A stretch of 64,000 bases of DNA from Nostoc commune NIES-4072 (GCF_003113895.1 NZ_BDUD01000001.1:741388-805387); one strand, 5' to 3'. Positions 35,207 to 45,185 are shown, counted from the first letter of the stretch. Notes: generated from the sequence alone by a model not told the origin. Translations and numbers: made by a program.

Positions 35207-36550
35207 ATGAAGTTTGACAAAATATTAATTGCCAATCGGGGAGAAATCGCCCTTCGCATTCTCCGCGCCTGTGAAGAAATGGGAATTGCGACAGTCGCGG
35301 TTCATTCCACCGTTGACCGGAATGCTCTCCACGTCCAGCTTGCTGATGAAGCGGTTTGCATTGGCGAACCTGCTAGCAGTAAAAGTTATTTGAATATTCC
35401 CAATATTATTGCTGCCGCACTGACCCGTAATGCGACTGCAATTCACCCAGGCTATGGCTTTTTGGCAGAAAATGCCCGGTTTGCGGAAATCTGTGCCGAC
35501 CATCATATTGCTTTTATCGGCCCTACTCCAGAAGCTATAAAGCTGATGGGGGATAAATCCACTGCCAAAGAAACCATGCAAAAAGCTGGAGTTCCCACAG
35601 TACCAGGTAGTGAAGGGTTAGTAGAATCCGAAGAAGAAGGATTAAAATTCGCCAAGGAAATCGGTTATCCAGTGATGATCAAAGCCACAGCCGGTGGTGG
35701 CGGACGGGGTATGCGCCTGGTGCTTTCTGAAGATGAATTTGTCAAACTTTTCTTAGCAGCCCAAGGGGAAGCAGGAGCAGCTTTCGGTAATTCTGGCGTT
35801 TATATAGAAAAATTTATTGAACGTCCCCGCCACATCGAATTTCAAATTTTGGCGGATAACTACGGTAATGTCATCCACTTGGGCGAACGGGATTGCTCAA
35901 TTCAGCGCCGGAATCAAAAGCTACTAGAAGAAGCACCAAGTCCGGCTCTCGACAAAGACCTGCGTGAAAAAATGGGGCAAGCTGCTGTCAAAGCTGCCCA
36001 ATTCATTAATTACAGTGGGGCGGGTACTATCGAGTTTCTCTTGGATAGATCCGGTAAATTCTACTTTATGGAAATGAACACCCGGATTCAAGTAGAACAT
36101 CCTGTAACAGAGATGATTACTGGAATAGACTTAGTTGCCGAACAAATTCGCATTGCTCAAGGGGAAAGACTTAAGCTTACCCAAGAGCAAGTAGTCTTGC
36201 GGGGTCATTCGATTGAGTGCCGGATCAACGCTGAAGACCCAGATCATGACTTTCGCCCTTCTCCTGGACGAATAAGTGGCTATCTGCCCCCTGGAGGCCC
36301 TGGTGTTCGCATTGATTCTCACGTTTACACAGATTACCAAATCCCACCTTACTACGATTCTTTGATCGGCAAGTTAATTGTTTGGGCCCCAGACCGACCC
36401 ACTGCTATTAACCGCATGAAACGCGCACTCCGGGAATGTGCCATCACTGGATTACCTACCACAATTGGGTTTCATCAAAGAATTATGGAAACTCCACAAT
36501 TTTTACAGGGTAATGTCTATACAAGTTTTGTCCAGGAGATGAACGGCTAG
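35207..36550 (+). CDS. accC: Biotin carboxylase subunit of acetyl-CoA carboxylase
   Basis: 447 residues, the normal length for AccC. N-terminal domain [23 protein letters not shown]-grasp glycine-rich loop [12 protein letters not shown]; catalytic region [15 protein letters not shown] and [15 protein letters not shown]-terminal domain CRINAEDP. It carboxylates biotin on AccB in the first step of fatty-acid synthesis, in the cytoplasm. It is monocistronic here, as often in cyanobacteria where the acc genes are scattered. Confidence 0.96.
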   Translation: MKFDKILIANRGEIALRILRACEEMGIATVAVHSTVDRNALHVQLADEAVCIGEPASSKSYLNIPNIIAAALTRNATAIHPGYGFLAENARFAEICADHHIAFIGPTPEAIKLMGDKSTAKETMQKAGVPTVPGSEGLVESEEEGLKFAKEIGYPVMIKATAGGGGRGMRLVLSEDEFVKLFLAAQGEAGAAFGNSGVYIEKFIERPRHIEFQILADNYGNVIHLGERDCSIQRRNQKLLEEAPSPALDKDLREKMGQAAVKAAQFINYSGAGTIEFLLDRSGKFYFMEMNTRIQVEHPVTEMITGIDLVAEQIRIAQGERLKLTQEQVVLRGHSIECRINAEDPDHDFRPSPGRISGYLPPGGPGVRIDSHVYTDYQIPPYYDSLIGKLIVWAPDRPTAINRMKRALRECAITGLPTTIGFHQRIMETPQFLQGNVYTSFVQEMNG

Positions 36551-36551
36551 G

Positions 36552-36622
36552 GAGTGGGAAGTGGGGAGTAGGGAGTAGGTGGAGTATAACCTAATGCCCC
36601 ATGCCCCATGCCCCATGCCCCA
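36552..36622. repeat. STRR arrays after accC (GGGGAGT and CCCCATG units)
   Basis: GGGAGTGGGAAGTGGGGAGT-type units, then CCCCATG heptamers, between the convergent accC and yggT genes. Confidence 0.85.
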
Positions 36623-36625
36623 TGC

Positions 36626-36919
36626 CTAATTTACACGATCCAGCATAGTCAGCAATCCTTGCTGACCTAGCAGGATTTCTCGCACCAGACTGAAGATACC
36701 AACCCAAATAATAGGTGTAATATCCACTCCGCCTATAGGTTGTACCAGTTTTCGCAAAGGCACTAAAAATGGTTCGGTGGGCCAAACTATTAAATTAAAG
36801 GGCAAACGATTCAGATTCACTTGCGGGTACCAAGTGAGAATGATCCGAAATATAAATAAAAACGTCATCAGCCCTAATACAGGGCCAAGAATCCAAGTAG
36901 TCAGGTCAACACCAGTCAT
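36626..36919 (-). CDS. YggT family membrane protein (Ycf19-like)
   Basis: 97 residues with two hydrophobic segments (ILGPVLGLMTFLFIFRIILT, and ITPIIWVGIFSLVREIL). The motif WYPQVNLNRLPFNLIVWPTE followed by PFLVPLRKLVQPIGGVD is diagnostic of YggT/Ycf19, a small thylakoid or plasma-membrane family linked in the literature to nucleoid or thylakoid organisation. Function not settled. Confidence 0.9.
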   Translation of the reverse strand: MTGVDLTTWILGPVLGLMTFLFIFRIILTWYPQVNLNRLPFNLIVWPTEPFLVPLRKLVQPIGGVDITPIIWVGIFSLVREILLGQQGLLTMLDRVN

Positions 36920-37178
36920 CGGTTTAAGGTACTATCTATCGTAAAGAAAGAAAAACTTAGGCGAACGGCAAGCCGCGCTTCGCTCACGCCACAAAATTTG
37001 AAGCTTTGTAAAGCACTCTCATCATCATTTTAACCAAATGCTGCCACTTCCTTCTGGAATAGACAAGCAAACTCCCTCACAACAGTTACCAAGTTTGGCA
37101 GTTCCGAGTTAGAGGCTTCTCAAGAAAGTAATACACTATTAAAATTAGGATGAAGTGTGTAAAAAAAGGTTTAGAAGT

Positions 37179-37298
37179 ATGACGCCTTCTTTAGCAAATT
37201 TTCTTTGGAGTCTGCTATGGGGTACTGTAATTGTTGTAATCCCAGCTACAGTTGGTCTAATTTTCATTAGCCAAAAAGATAAAATCCAGCGTTCATAA
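37179..37298 (+). CDS. psbX: Photosystem II protein PsbX
   Basis: 39 residues: starts [15 protein letters not shown], a single transmembrane helix (about 10-31, [14 protein letters not shown]), then SQKDKIQRS. The length, N-terminal TPSLANFL and basic C-tail are typical of PsbX, a small PSII subunit near cytochrome b559 and the QB region. The open frame is intact from ATG 37179 to TAA 37296-37298. Confidence 0.93.
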   Translation: MTPSLANFLWSLLWGTVIVVIPATVGLIFISQKDKIQRS

Positions 37299-37543
37299 TG
37301 CTTGTGAGAGTTAATTTAACTCTCACAATTGATTGTCTGTCAGGTATTTATAATTGCACTAAAAGCAGCAGTATTTGCCGCTAGTGGCAGTTGTAGCTGA
37401 CAGACATAGGTTTTTTAATTTTTCGGTGAACAGCTTCAGAGCTTCTTTGCCAGAGGCTTTGAAGCTTCAATATATCGTGACTAATTACAGTAGTGATTTT
37501 AATTGTGACTCGCTAACATAGATTTGATATTGGGAAAACAGCA

Positions 37544-38461
37544 ATGATAAATTTTGGGCTGAACTCAGCCAGTTTTCTGGCTCAGGTAAATTTTGGGGCA
37601 AACTCAGCCAGTATTTTAGGAATTTTCCTGGCTGTGGCTGGGGCAGCACTGTATTTTCTCCGTACTGTGCGTCCAGAATTGTCACGGGATCAAGATATCT
37701 TTTTTGCGGCAGTCGGTTTGCTTTGCGGCTTCATTCTTGTCTTTCAAGGATGGCGGTTAGACCCGATTCTACAATTTGGTCAACTGCTATTAGTTGGCAC
37801 AACTGTATTTTTTGCAGTTGAAAGTATTCGCCTGCGGAGTATAGCTACCCAGCAAGCAAAGCGTAACACTCCAATTGTGGATGAAGACCGACCGGTTAGC
37901 GATCGCTATTCATACAATGATCGCAGAAAGTATCAAGCTGAAATGGATGCAGACTTAGATCCATTACCTTATGAAGACGAGGAGGAACGCCCCGTGCGTG
38001 CCCGGATTCGCGGTAGCAGGGATGAGATTTCCACTCGTGATAACTACTATGAGGAGCAACCCCCCCGCCGTTCAGAACGCCGTAACAGCAGTAGTAGTGA
38101 AAGACAGGCTCCAGCAGATAGAACACGGCGGCGGACTTCTGGGCGTCCTGTAAATCGCCCTTCTGAAAGCTCTGAAGATGAAAATTGGGGTTCTTCAGCT
38201 AGGCAAGTTGATGATTGGGAAAGTTCAGGAGGAGAAGTCAGAAAACCTTCTCGGCGTAATAGTAACGGCTCTGAGCGTCCAGAAAGCCGGGAAGATGATG
38301 TCGCTCCCAGACCCAGAAGGCGTCGTCCACCAACGGACTCAACTCCTCGAAGACCACGCGAAGATGATGAGGCGATCCCAACTGATTATGTGCCATACAA
38401 CCCGGTTGAAATGCCAAATGAGGGGCGAGATAATTCGACCAATTTTGATGACGATGTTTAA
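37544..38461 (+). CDS. Ycf66 family protein
   Basis: 305 residues. Three transmembrane segments in the first 100 residues (ILGIFLAVAGAALYFLRTV, FFAAVGLLCGFILVFQGW, LLLVGTTVFFAVESIRL) with the Ycf66 signature between them, followed by a long charged disordered tail rich in R, E, S and P. Conserved in cyanobacteria and some plastids; function unknown. Two lipoprotein genes follow at short distance and may be co-transcribed. Confidence 0.88.
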   Translation: MINFGLNSASFLAQVNFGANSASILGIFLAVAGAALYFLRTVRPELSRDQDIFFAAVGLLCGFILVFQGWRLDPILQFGQLLLVGTTVFFAVESIRLRSIATQQAKRNTPIVDEDRPVSDRYSYNDRRKYQAEMDADLDPLPYEDEEERPVRARIRGSRDEISTRDNYYEEQPPRRSERRNSSSSERQAPADRTRRRTSGRPVNRPSESSEDENWGSSARQVDDWESSGGEVRKPSRRNSNGSERPESREDDVAPRPRRRRPPTDSTPRRPREDDEAIPTDYVPYNPVEMPNEGRDNSTNFDDDV

Positions 38462-38508
38462 AACAGCTGGTGTGACAGTAGGTTTAAAGGCGACGGAAAA
38501 CAGTTGAG

Positions 38509-39069
38509 GTGGAAAAATTTACGCCTACATTTTGGCTCCAAAGACCAATTCATTGGAGCCTGGTTTTTGGTTTAACCAGTTTGCTTGCATCTTGTGGTTA
38601 TAACGATATTTCTATAGGGCCTACTTCCCTCAACAGTCGCTACACTGAGGAGCAACCTGCTTTGAGTGGAAATGGGCGCTTTTTAGCATTTGTATCTAAT
38701 CGAAATGGTAATCAGCAGCTACTGGTTTTCGATTTGGAGAGGCAATTGTTTATTGGTACACCAGGGATAAACCGAGCAGAGACAATTGCTGAAAGTCCTA
38801 GCTTGAGCTATACAGGGCGTTACATTGCTTATCTTACTAGTGACCAAGGTAGACCAGTAGTGGCGCTTTACGATCGCGCTACACAACAATCGCAAATCGT
38901 CACACCAACCTATCGCGGCTGGGTCAGAAAACCAAATATTAGCCCAGATGGACGTTATGTTGTCTTTGAAACCGCCAGCCGTGGTCAGTGGGATATTGAA
39001 GTTTTAGACCGAGGACCAAATATTGAGTTAGATATTCCTAATGGTGCAACCGTAGGTTCACCTCCGTAG
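38509..39069 (+). CDS. TolB-like lipoprotein with PD40 repeats (first copy)
   Basis: 186 residues from GTG 38509. Signal peptide with lipobox LLASC (Cys about 29), so a lipoprotein. Three PD40/TolB-type beta-propeller blades: LSGNGRFLAFVSNRNGNQQL, YTGRYIAYLTSDQGRPVVAL and SPDGRYVVFETASRGQWDIE. It lies 47 bp after the Ycf66 gene and is followed by a paralog. Three blades alone do not close a propeller, so it may pair with the next protein. Role unknown. Confidence 0.8.
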   Translation: MEKFTPTFWLQRPIHWSLVFGLTSLLASCGYNDISIGPTSLNSRYTEEQPALSGNGRFLAFVSNRNGNQQLLVFDLERQLFIGTPGINRAETIAESPSLSYTGRYIAYLTSDQGRPVVALYDRATQQSQIVTPTYRGWVRKPNISPDGRYVVFETASRGQWDIEVLDRGPNIELDIPNGATVGSPP

Positions 39070-39163
39070 AGGGAGATGAGGGAGATGAGGAAGAATGCCC
39101 AATACCCAATGCTCACAATGCCCAATGCCCAATGCCCCATGCCCCATGCCCCATGCCCAATAT
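39070..39163. repeat. STRR arrays between the two lipoprotein genes
   Basis: GGGAGATGA units, then CCCAATG and CCCCATG heptamers up to the start codon at 39164. An upstream ATG at 39095 is in frame but lies inside the repeat and is rejected as start. Confidence 0.85.
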
Positions 39164-39688
39164 ATGAAACGTATTTTTTTTATACCTATATTTTTATCCT
39201 TAAGTTTATTGACTGGGTGTTTTGGCTACCCTCGCCTTTTGAGTTATCCCTTTGATCCGGGGGGGCGGAGTTTTAATAGTTTAGCGTCAGAATTAAACCC
39301 CCAAATTTCTGGGAGATACATTGTTTTTATTACTGACCGACGCGGTAGCCAAGATGTTTATATGTTTGATACGGTGACTCGTGATTTGGTTGATTTGCCA
39401 GGTTTAAACTCCCTTGATGCGATCGCAACTCATCCTAGCGTTTCACAAGATGGTCGTTATGTAGTGTTTGGTGCTAGCCGTCAGGGGCGATCGGCTATTT
39501 TTCTTTACGATAGGGAAACACGCCAATCACGAAATTTAACTAATAACCTACAATCTGAAGTCCGCAACCCTACAATTAGCGCTGATGGTAGTAGGATTGC
39601 TTTTGAATCCAGTAATAACGGTCAGTGGGATGTTTTAGTATATGACCGTTATGGGCAACCGTTGAATATACCTCAAGAACCACGTTGA
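39164..39688 (+). CDS. TolB-like lipoprotein with PD40 repeats (second copy)
   Basis: 174 residues from ATG 39164. Signal peptide KRIFFIPIFLSLSLLTGC with lipobox LLTGC. Three PD40 blades: ISGRYIVFITDRRGSQDVYM, SQDGRYVVFGASRQGRSAIF and SADGSRIAFESSNNGQWDVL. It is clearly homologous to the preceding lipoprotein, a tandem duplication. Probably periplasmic and membrane-anchored. Confidence 0.8.
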   Translation: MKRIFFIPIFLSLSLLTGCFGYPRLLSYPFDPGGRSFNSLASELNPQISGRYIVFITDRRGSQDVYMFDTVTRDLVDLPGLNSLDAIATHPSVSQDGRYVVFGASRQGRSAIFLYDRETRQSRNLTNNLQSEVRNPTISADGSRIAFESSNNGQWDVLVYDRYGQPLNIPQEPR

Positions 39689-39744
39689 AGAATGGGGAGT
39701 GGGGAGTGGGGAGTGGCGAAAGAAAATTCCCTATTCCCTATTCC

Positions 39745-40752
39745 CTACTCCCTACTCCCTTCTACCTGTTGCACAGATTCAATGAGCGATCGCACTTGTT
39801 CTGTCCCTTCAGAAGGTTCAAAGGACAAGGGAAACTTACCCCGGATGATCATCCGTAAACCAAGGGGTGCAAGACTGAGTAATCCTCTTAAATCTTTAAA
39901 GTAGTTACCAACAACTTGTAACCCAAATTGACGTTCATCAATCCAACCACCTTCTTTAACTAAATCCACCAATACTTTTCGGTGACGAATTGAGCGACTA
40001 TCACTGGCTTGTTTGTGGGTAAGAATTTCTTGTTTAATTTTGGTGATTTGTTCTAATGGTGCAACTTCCATTGGACAAACTGAATCGCAGTACAAACAAC
40101 GGGTACAACCCCATACGCCTTTAGTACCTTTGTTGTAGCTTGCTAAACGATTTTCGGTGTCGCTATCGCGGGAGTCTGCTACCATCCGATAAGCTTTAGC
40201 AAGGGCATGGGGCCCAACAAAGTTTGGATCAACTTCACGGGCGTTGCATTCAGAGTAACAAGCACCACACATAATACAGTTACCAGTTTGATCGAGGCGC
40301 GATCGCTCTTGTGGTGTTTGTAAAAACTCTCTTTCTGGTATTTGTCGTGCTGCCGTACTCACATAAGGAGCAACTGCTTCTAGATTATTCCAGAAGCTGC
40401 TCATATCTACAACCAAATCTTTAATCACGGGCATATTCCCCAGAGGTGCGATCGTGATTTCGGGAATGGGATTTACTTTACTTTGGGATGATGCTATTTG
40501 TTGTAATCTAGCAAGTTCACTGCCAACATTTTCCTTACAAGCTAAAGCCGAACGCCCATTAATTCGCATAGCGCAGCTACCACAAATTGTATTACGGCAA
40601 TTTTTGCGAAACGCCAAAGTTCCATCTTGCTCCCACTTAATATGATTGAGACAATCCAGAATTGTATTACCTGGTTCTGCCTCTAAAAGGTAGGTTTGCA
40701 CCACTGGGGAGGAATTTTGTTGCTGTCGAATGACCTTAAAAATAACTTCCAT
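39745..40752 (-). CDS. sdhB: Succinate dehydrogenase/fumarate reductase iron-sulfur subunit
   Basis: 335 residues from ATG 40752 (the open frame extends to 40800). The [2Fe-2S] domain has CRNTICGSCAMRINGRSALAC; the C-terminal ferredoxin-like domain has CIMCGACYSEC and CTRCLYCDSVCP for the 4Fe-4S and 3Fe-4S clusters. It carries electrons from the flavoprotein SdhA to the quinone pool at the thylakoid or plasma membrane. SdhA is not nearby. It is longer than E. coli SdhB (about 240 residues), with extra sequence in the middle and at the C-terminus. Confidence 0.9.
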   Translation of the reverse strand: MEVIFKVIRQQQNSSPVVQTYLLEAEPGNTILDCLNHIKWEQDGTLAFRKNCRNTICGSCAMRINGRSALACKENVGSELARLQQIASSQSKVNPIPEITIAPLGNMPVIKDLVVDMSSFWNNLEAVAPYVSTAARQIPEREFLQTPQERSRLDQTGNCIMCGACYSECNAREVDPNFVGPHALAKAYRMVADSRDSDTENRLASYNKGTKGVWGCTRCLYCDSVCPMEVAPLEQITKIKQEILTHKQASDSRSIRHRKVLVDLVKEGGWIDERQFGLQVVGNYFKDLRGLLSLAPLGLRMIIRGKFPLSFEPSEGTEQVRSLIESVQQVEGSRE

Positions 40753-42195
40753 GACCACTAACCAATATTTTAAAATTGCTTCACCAGCCTCAAAAACCAT
40801 GATTCAAGGCAGGTAGTTCTGAAAGGGGAGCTATACTTTTTTGCTCTTCATTCAAAGCCTGGTGTTAATAGGCTGACCATGAAACAGCGAATGATTCTAG
40901 TTTAACGATAACCATTCAAACTTTACTTATAGCAGCGCTGTAGGCAAGATTTGTGTCAAATTCTCAGAGAAAACGCCAAAAATGTAATTATAGCTTTGCA
41001 TTTAATTTACCTATTTACGAATGTAAAGGAAATAGCATTTTACCTTCATCTCCGACTTAGCGATCATATCCCAATTAAATGCATGTCAGGTTAGCGACAC
41101 CTCTTGATGCCAACTTGAGTTAGAGCAACTAACTAGAAAATTCAGCAGAAGCCACGCTTGACGGAATTTTTTGATTATATAGAAGTGTAAAAGGGTATGT
41201 TCAATATATAGTAGTGCCAATCAAGCGATAGGCAGATGTTAAGAGATTTATTCTTCCCATAGACAGACGTACAAAATTCTCTGACTGCTTTTGAGCAAAA
41301 GATAATAAACCGAGGAAAAATCTTTACCAGTTTAAAAGAAAAGTTATTGTACCGGGAATCCTGGATACGCGAGACTTTTAGATTTTTGCTTGCTCTCAAT
41401 CAAGAAAATCTTGAATTTAACACATTGGTCAAAACTGCTCGTCTAAATTAGATAAATTTTTATAAAAGGCATAGAGCAATACTCACGCTTGCAATAAAGG
41501 GTGAGGATTTTCCTCAGTGCTTTTTCCAAGCTTTCAGTCCAGGAATTTAAATAAAAATTTACCAGCAACTTTAATTCAAAATTAAACAACTATTTTGCTA
41601 TTATTAGTCCATGCTAGTATTTAATATAAAATTACGAGGACACAAAACAGAATCAATAGCCGTATCAGCGCGGCTACTACTGCTTTGTTAAATCGTAATG
41701 TAGAGACAAGAAAATTCGCGTCTCTACTGGCAGGACAAAAGGGCATAAGCCCGTAGGACTCTATTGAAATACTATGCTGTCCTAAGCTTGAGAGGATGAG
41801 TAGAAAAAACTTTACCTTCTCATTGACCAGAGGGATAAGCACTAGAAGTGGAAAACCTGCATTTTTTGGGATCTACGACTTATTGGGAGTAGAATTAACC
41901 CAATTTGTAAAGGTGGCTGAAAGTTACACCGCTACAGTAGCGCCAAAAGAGAAAATAATTTCATTTCTGATGGCGAATAATGGTTAAAAGTGCCGTGAAA
42001 TCAGCAAAATTAATTTCTACGGCAACTATGACCTCTAATTGGTTGTGGACAACCATATATAGAAGTACTTTTGGCTCCTATCGGCAGGAACTGACCCGTT
42101 ACACTAGAGTCCTAAGTAGGTCTATGCAAATGCTAAAAAGCCAAATGCTGGCATGAGACTACATCGTTTTTCAGTTTGGAGAGAGTAAGGAAAAT
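40753..42195. other. 1.4-kb region without a supported gene
   Basis: AT-rich, with a short GTAGAGAC...GTCTCTAC inverted repeat near 41699-41726. Open frames of 60-75 codons (41175-41399, 41621-41842, 41796-41987) show no motif or ribosome site. The last 100 bp are the promoter of the AbrB-type gene. It may harbour a non-coding RNA, but none is recognised. Confidence 0.45.
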
Positions 42196-42642
42196 TTGAG
42201 CATAATGACTGAAACTGCAACCGCACCATTAACCGGAAAAGCACTACTTGCTAAAGTAAAAGAACTTTCCACTTTACCACGCCGAGAAAGAGCTAAACAG
42301 TGCGGCTATTACACTGTTACTAAGAATAACCAGGTTCGTGTCAATCTCACTGATTTTTATGACGCTTTGCTATCGGCTAGAGGGATTCCTCTAAGTCCAG
42401 AAGCACCTAAAGATGGTCGTGGTCGTGAACCGACATATCGGGTTAGTGTCCATCAAAATGGTCAGATTGTGATTGGTGCCACATATACCAAAGCAATGGG
42501 CTTAAAGGCTGGAGATGAGTTTGAAATTAGGTTGGGATACAAACATATTCACCTGATTCAATTGGGTGAAAGTGACAAAAAACTAACCTCAGAAGATATA
42601 GACTCCGACGAATCAGACGAAGATTTGGAAGACGAAGAGTAA
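42196..42642 (+). CDS. Cyanobacterial AbrB-type transcription regulator
   Basis: 148 residues from TTG 42196 (AAGG about 5 nt upstream), or 145 from ATG 42205, which is poorly spaced. N-terminal conserved region LTGKALLAKVKELSTLPRRE and CGYYTVTKNNQVRVNLTDFY; C-terminal AbrB-like DNA-binding segment RVSVHQNGQIVIGATYTKAM followed by LKAGDEFEIRLGYKHIHL; acidic tail. This matches cyAbrB proteins (CalA/CalB), DNA-binding regulators of carbon/nitrogen balance and heterocyst-related genes. The specific paralog is not determined. Confidence 0.9.
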   Translation: MSIMTETATAPLTGKALLAKVKELSTLPRRERAKQCGYYTVTKNNQVRVNLTDFYDALLSARGIPLSPEAPKDGRGREPTYRVSVHQNGQIVIGATYTKAMGLKAGDEFEIRLGYKHIHLIQLGESDKKLTSEDIDSDESDEDLEDEE

Positions 42643-42973
42643 ATTTGTTGATGGTAGGGATAAGTTTCAGGTGATGATAACTTATCCTTACCCCGACAGC
42701 AAACTAGTGCAGGTAGGCGGAAATAAACGTACTATTTCATTACAGCCATAAAGCTCAAAATTAAAGCTTTTTGACTTTTGAACGCCAGTTGCTTCAAGTC
42801 GGCAGAGCCGCCCAACGCACTGGCTCCTTTTGACTTCTGCCTTGCGGTACTAGTAGCTCTATTTAGAAAATTTTGTCATAAGTAAAGAATACGATTAGAC
42901 CCCTTGCAGAGGTCACCAATTTTAGTAGAGTCTTGATTAATCAGCAAGAAATCTATAGTGCAAGAAGTCTATC
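42643..42973. other. Intergenic region with a dispersed palindromic repeat
   Basis: 331 bp. At about 42772-42842 the sequence TTTTGACTTTTGAACGCCAG ... CTCCTTTTGACTTCTGCCTT is an imperfect repeat of a type common in Nostoc spacers. Nothing else recognised. Confidence 0.5.
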
Positions 42974-43843
42974 GTGTTTTTTTTGTTTAGTTTAGTAACT
43001 TACTTTGAGTCTCCTGTCAACGCTTTATTGGCGTTTATAGAAAATGCACCAGCACTAGTTATAGTGATGGCATTTTTTATTTTCTGGATAGTTTGCTGGT
43101 TGCCAGTGGCAACAGTATCAGCAATATTGCTCAATTGGCAACCCCCTAAACCTTTACAGCCAGAGCAAAAAATGCCGTTATTGGTGTCACTCTATCTATT
43201 AGCTCCCCTAATTCTGTGGGGAGTTAGTTGGCTTACCAATAAATCTTTTTCGGATTACGGCTTTGTTGGGAATCTTTCAACTATTGGTTCTTTAGCACTA
43301 GGTTTTGCTTTGGGAGTGGTGAGCCTAGCTATTGTATTTAGTGGGCAATTTGGGTTAGGGTGGTGTTCTTTTGAAAAGACGAATTTCAAGTTAGCACTAC
43401 CCATCTTGCTACCGATTTTCTTGATAGCGTTATTAGTTGGTGGGATAGAAGAGTTAGTTTTTCGGGGTTTCCTGTTTACTGAATTAGCGCAGGATTATCC
43501 AGTTTGGGTAGCAGCAGTAATTTCTAGTTTGATATTTGCCTTGCTACATTTGGTTTGGGAGCAACATGAAACCGCACCCCAACTCCCAGGATTGTGGCTG
43601 ATGGGAATGGTGCTGGTGTTAGCACGCTTTGCCGATCGCAATAATTTGGGTTTAGCTTGGGGATTGCACACGGGATGGATATGGGCGATCGCTACCATAG
43701 ATACAGCAGAACTAATTAGTTATACAGGTAAAGTCTCTGACTGGTTCACTGGTAAGAATAAAAAACCCCTCGCTGGCTTGGCAGGAATTCTTTGTGTATT
43801 CGGAACTGGAGTGATTATCTGGCTTTTCTCTAGGCATAATTAA
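42974..43843 (+). CDS. CPBP family intramembrane metalloprotease
   Basis: 289 residues from GTG 42974. Multiple transmembrane helices. CPBP/Abi motifs: EELVFRGFLF (EExxxR, about 159-168), SSLIFALLHLVWEQ (FxxxH) and LAWGLHTGWIWA (last His). The family comprises glutamic-type intramembrane proteases (Rce1-like); the substrate is unknown. Convergent with the next gene, separated by a strong hairpin. Confidence 0.88.
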   Translation: MFFLFSLVTYFESPVNALLAFIENAPALVIVMAFFIFWIVCWLPVATVSAILLNWQPPKPLQPEQKMPLLVSLYLLAPLILWGVSWLTNKSFSDYGFVGNLSTIGSLALGFALGVVSLAIVFSGQFGLGWCSFEKTNFKLALPILLPIFLIALLVGGIEELVFRGFLFTELAQDYPVWVAAVISSLIFALLHLVWEQHETAPQLPGLWLMGMVLVLARFADRNNLGLAWGLHTGWIWAIATIDTAELISYTGKVSDWFTGKNKKPLAGLAGILCVFGTGVIIWLFSRHN

Positions 43844-43857
43844 AGTAAAAATAGGGG

Positions 43858-43915
43858 GAGCAAGACGCCCACCCCACAAGAGATAATTAATTTTTGTAGG
43901 GTGGGCGTCTTGTTC
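43858..43915. terminator. Bidirectional hairpin between convergent genes
   Basis: A 17-bp arm GAGCAAGACGCCCACCC pairs with GGGTGGGCGTCTTGTTC at 16 of 17 positions. Placed between the stops of the CPBP gene (43843) and the reductase gene (43946). It belongs to the same GC-rich repeat family as the inner palindrome at 6661-6716. Confidence 0.65.
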
Positions 43916-43945
43916 ACTAAAGATTCGTTACCTAATCCCTGATGC

Positions 43946-45067
43946 TTAACTTCCAAAGCCAGGAATTAAACGCTTGAGGGCGCGATCGGTAACGTCGCTA
44001 TACCGCAGTTCTCCACAGAGAATCTTACCCATGATTTTGGCACCGGAGGGATGTTTAACACCAACTTTGTAGCCAATAGCAGGAAAGCGATAGAATGCTC
44101 CAGCTAATTTTTGTGCCCAAGCCATCTCATTACCCCATTCTTCATTAATAGCTTCAGTATATTTTTCTAAAGCATTGCTATCACCAGAAAGGGCGTCATT
44201 AATAGCTCCTGCTGCAATCAAACCGCTAAAAATTGACGGACGAATGCCTTCTGCTGTCATGGGATAAACTACACAAGCAGCTTCCCCAGCCAAAACTGCA
44301 TTTTGGGTATGTAACTTTTGCTTCCCATTCCACAAGCAAAGGGGATAACCATACTGCTTGCTAGTTTTGATATCTAGATCAAACGATCGCGCGTACTCAT
44401 CTAAAATCTTCTTAAAATCCTGGGGTTGACCACCAACAAATGTACCGATACCAATGGAATAACCATCCGCCTTCGGGAAGTTCCAAATGTAGCCATTTTT
44501 TACCAAACCCAACTCAAGGTGAATTGTGGATTTGTCTTTGACAGTTGTAGAAACTTCTGCTTCTAAAGCTGCTGCTAAACTGCGTTTACGGTCTTTGAAG
44601 CCTAGCCATTTTGCCATTGGCCCTTTAGCACCATCAGCCGCGATTAAGTAGCGACTTGTAACTGGCCCATTGGTTGTGTTAACTTGCCAATAGTCACTTT
44701 TAAATTCAATACTTGTTACTTCAGTATTATCTCGGATTTCAGATCCTTGCTTCTGCGCCTGCTGCACTAGGAAATGGTCAAAAATATCTCGTCGCACCAT
44801 CCAAACTGGTTCAATTGTTGCGATTTTTGCTTCCACTGGATCGCCCAATTTCCAGGTAAAGCGAAAGGAGTCGGCTTTTACAGAAATTGCAGGGCTAAAA
44901 TCAAAGTCAAACCATTGAGCGATCGCTGGAGATACACCACCGCCACAAGGTTTATATCTTGGTAGGGATTCTTTTTCTAACAATAATACTGAGCGGCCCT
45001 GTTTAGCTAAATGATATGCAGCTGTTCCACCAGCTGGGCCAGCGCCGACGATGATGCAATCGTACAT
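43946..45067 (-). CDS. Geranylgeranyl reductase family FAD-dependent oxidoreductase
   Basis: 373 residues. N-terminal FAD-binding GxGxxG in CIIVGAGPAGGTAAYHLAKQ; family motif LPRYKPCGGGVSPA (PxxYxxCGG); IWNFPKADGYSIGIGTF (YxWxFPKxx-like); second FAD motif GEAACVVYPMTAEGI. These are hallmarks of geranylgeranyl reductases that hydrogenate isoprenoid chains. It is shorter than ChlP (about 400 residues) and probably not the main chlorophyll enzyme. Substrate unknown. A terminator hairpin separates it from frr. Confidence 0.85.
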   Translation of the reverse strand: MYDCIIVGAGPAGGTAAYHLAKQGRSVLLLEKESLPRYKPCGGGVSPAIAQWFDFDFSPAISVKADSFRFTWKLGDPVEAKIATIEPVWMVRRDIFDHFLVQQAQKQGSEIRDNTEVTSIEFKSDYWQVNTTNGPVTSRYLIAADGAKGPMAKWLGFKDRKRSLAAALEAEVSTTVKDKSTIHLELGLVKNGYIWNFPKADGYSIGIGTFVGGQPQDFKKILDEYARSFDLDIKTSKQYGYPLCLWNGKQKLHTQNAVLAGEAACVVYPMTAEGIRPSIFSGLIAAGAINDALSGDSNALEKYTEAINEEWGNEMAWAQKLAGAFYRFPAIGYKVGVKHPSGAKIMGKILCGELRYSDVTDRALKRLIPGFGS

Positions 45068-45127
45068 AAGGCTGAATTTTTGCTCCTGAATTAGTTTAAT
45101 TAATTTTTGTTAAATACCTAACAAATG

Positions 45128-45168
45128 ATAAAGGCTGAAGAATTTATCTATCATCCTTCAGCCTTTAT
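45128..45168 (-). terminator. Terminator of the pyrH-frr unit
   Basis: Perfect 13-bp inverted repeat ATAAAGGCTGAAG...CTTCAGCCTTTAT with a 15-nt loop, 17 bp past the frr stop on the minus strand. Confidence 0.75.
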
Positions 45169-45185
45169 GCTTCAGACATTAAACT

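Noticed and set aside
39095-39163. Upstream start for the second lipoprotein
   Set aside because: The extra 23 residues are translated STRR heptamers; the ATG at 39164 gives a proper signal peptide with lipobox.
41796-41987. 63-codon plus-strand ORF before the AbrB gene
   Set aside because: No recognisable family or ribosome site; could be real but cannot be supported.
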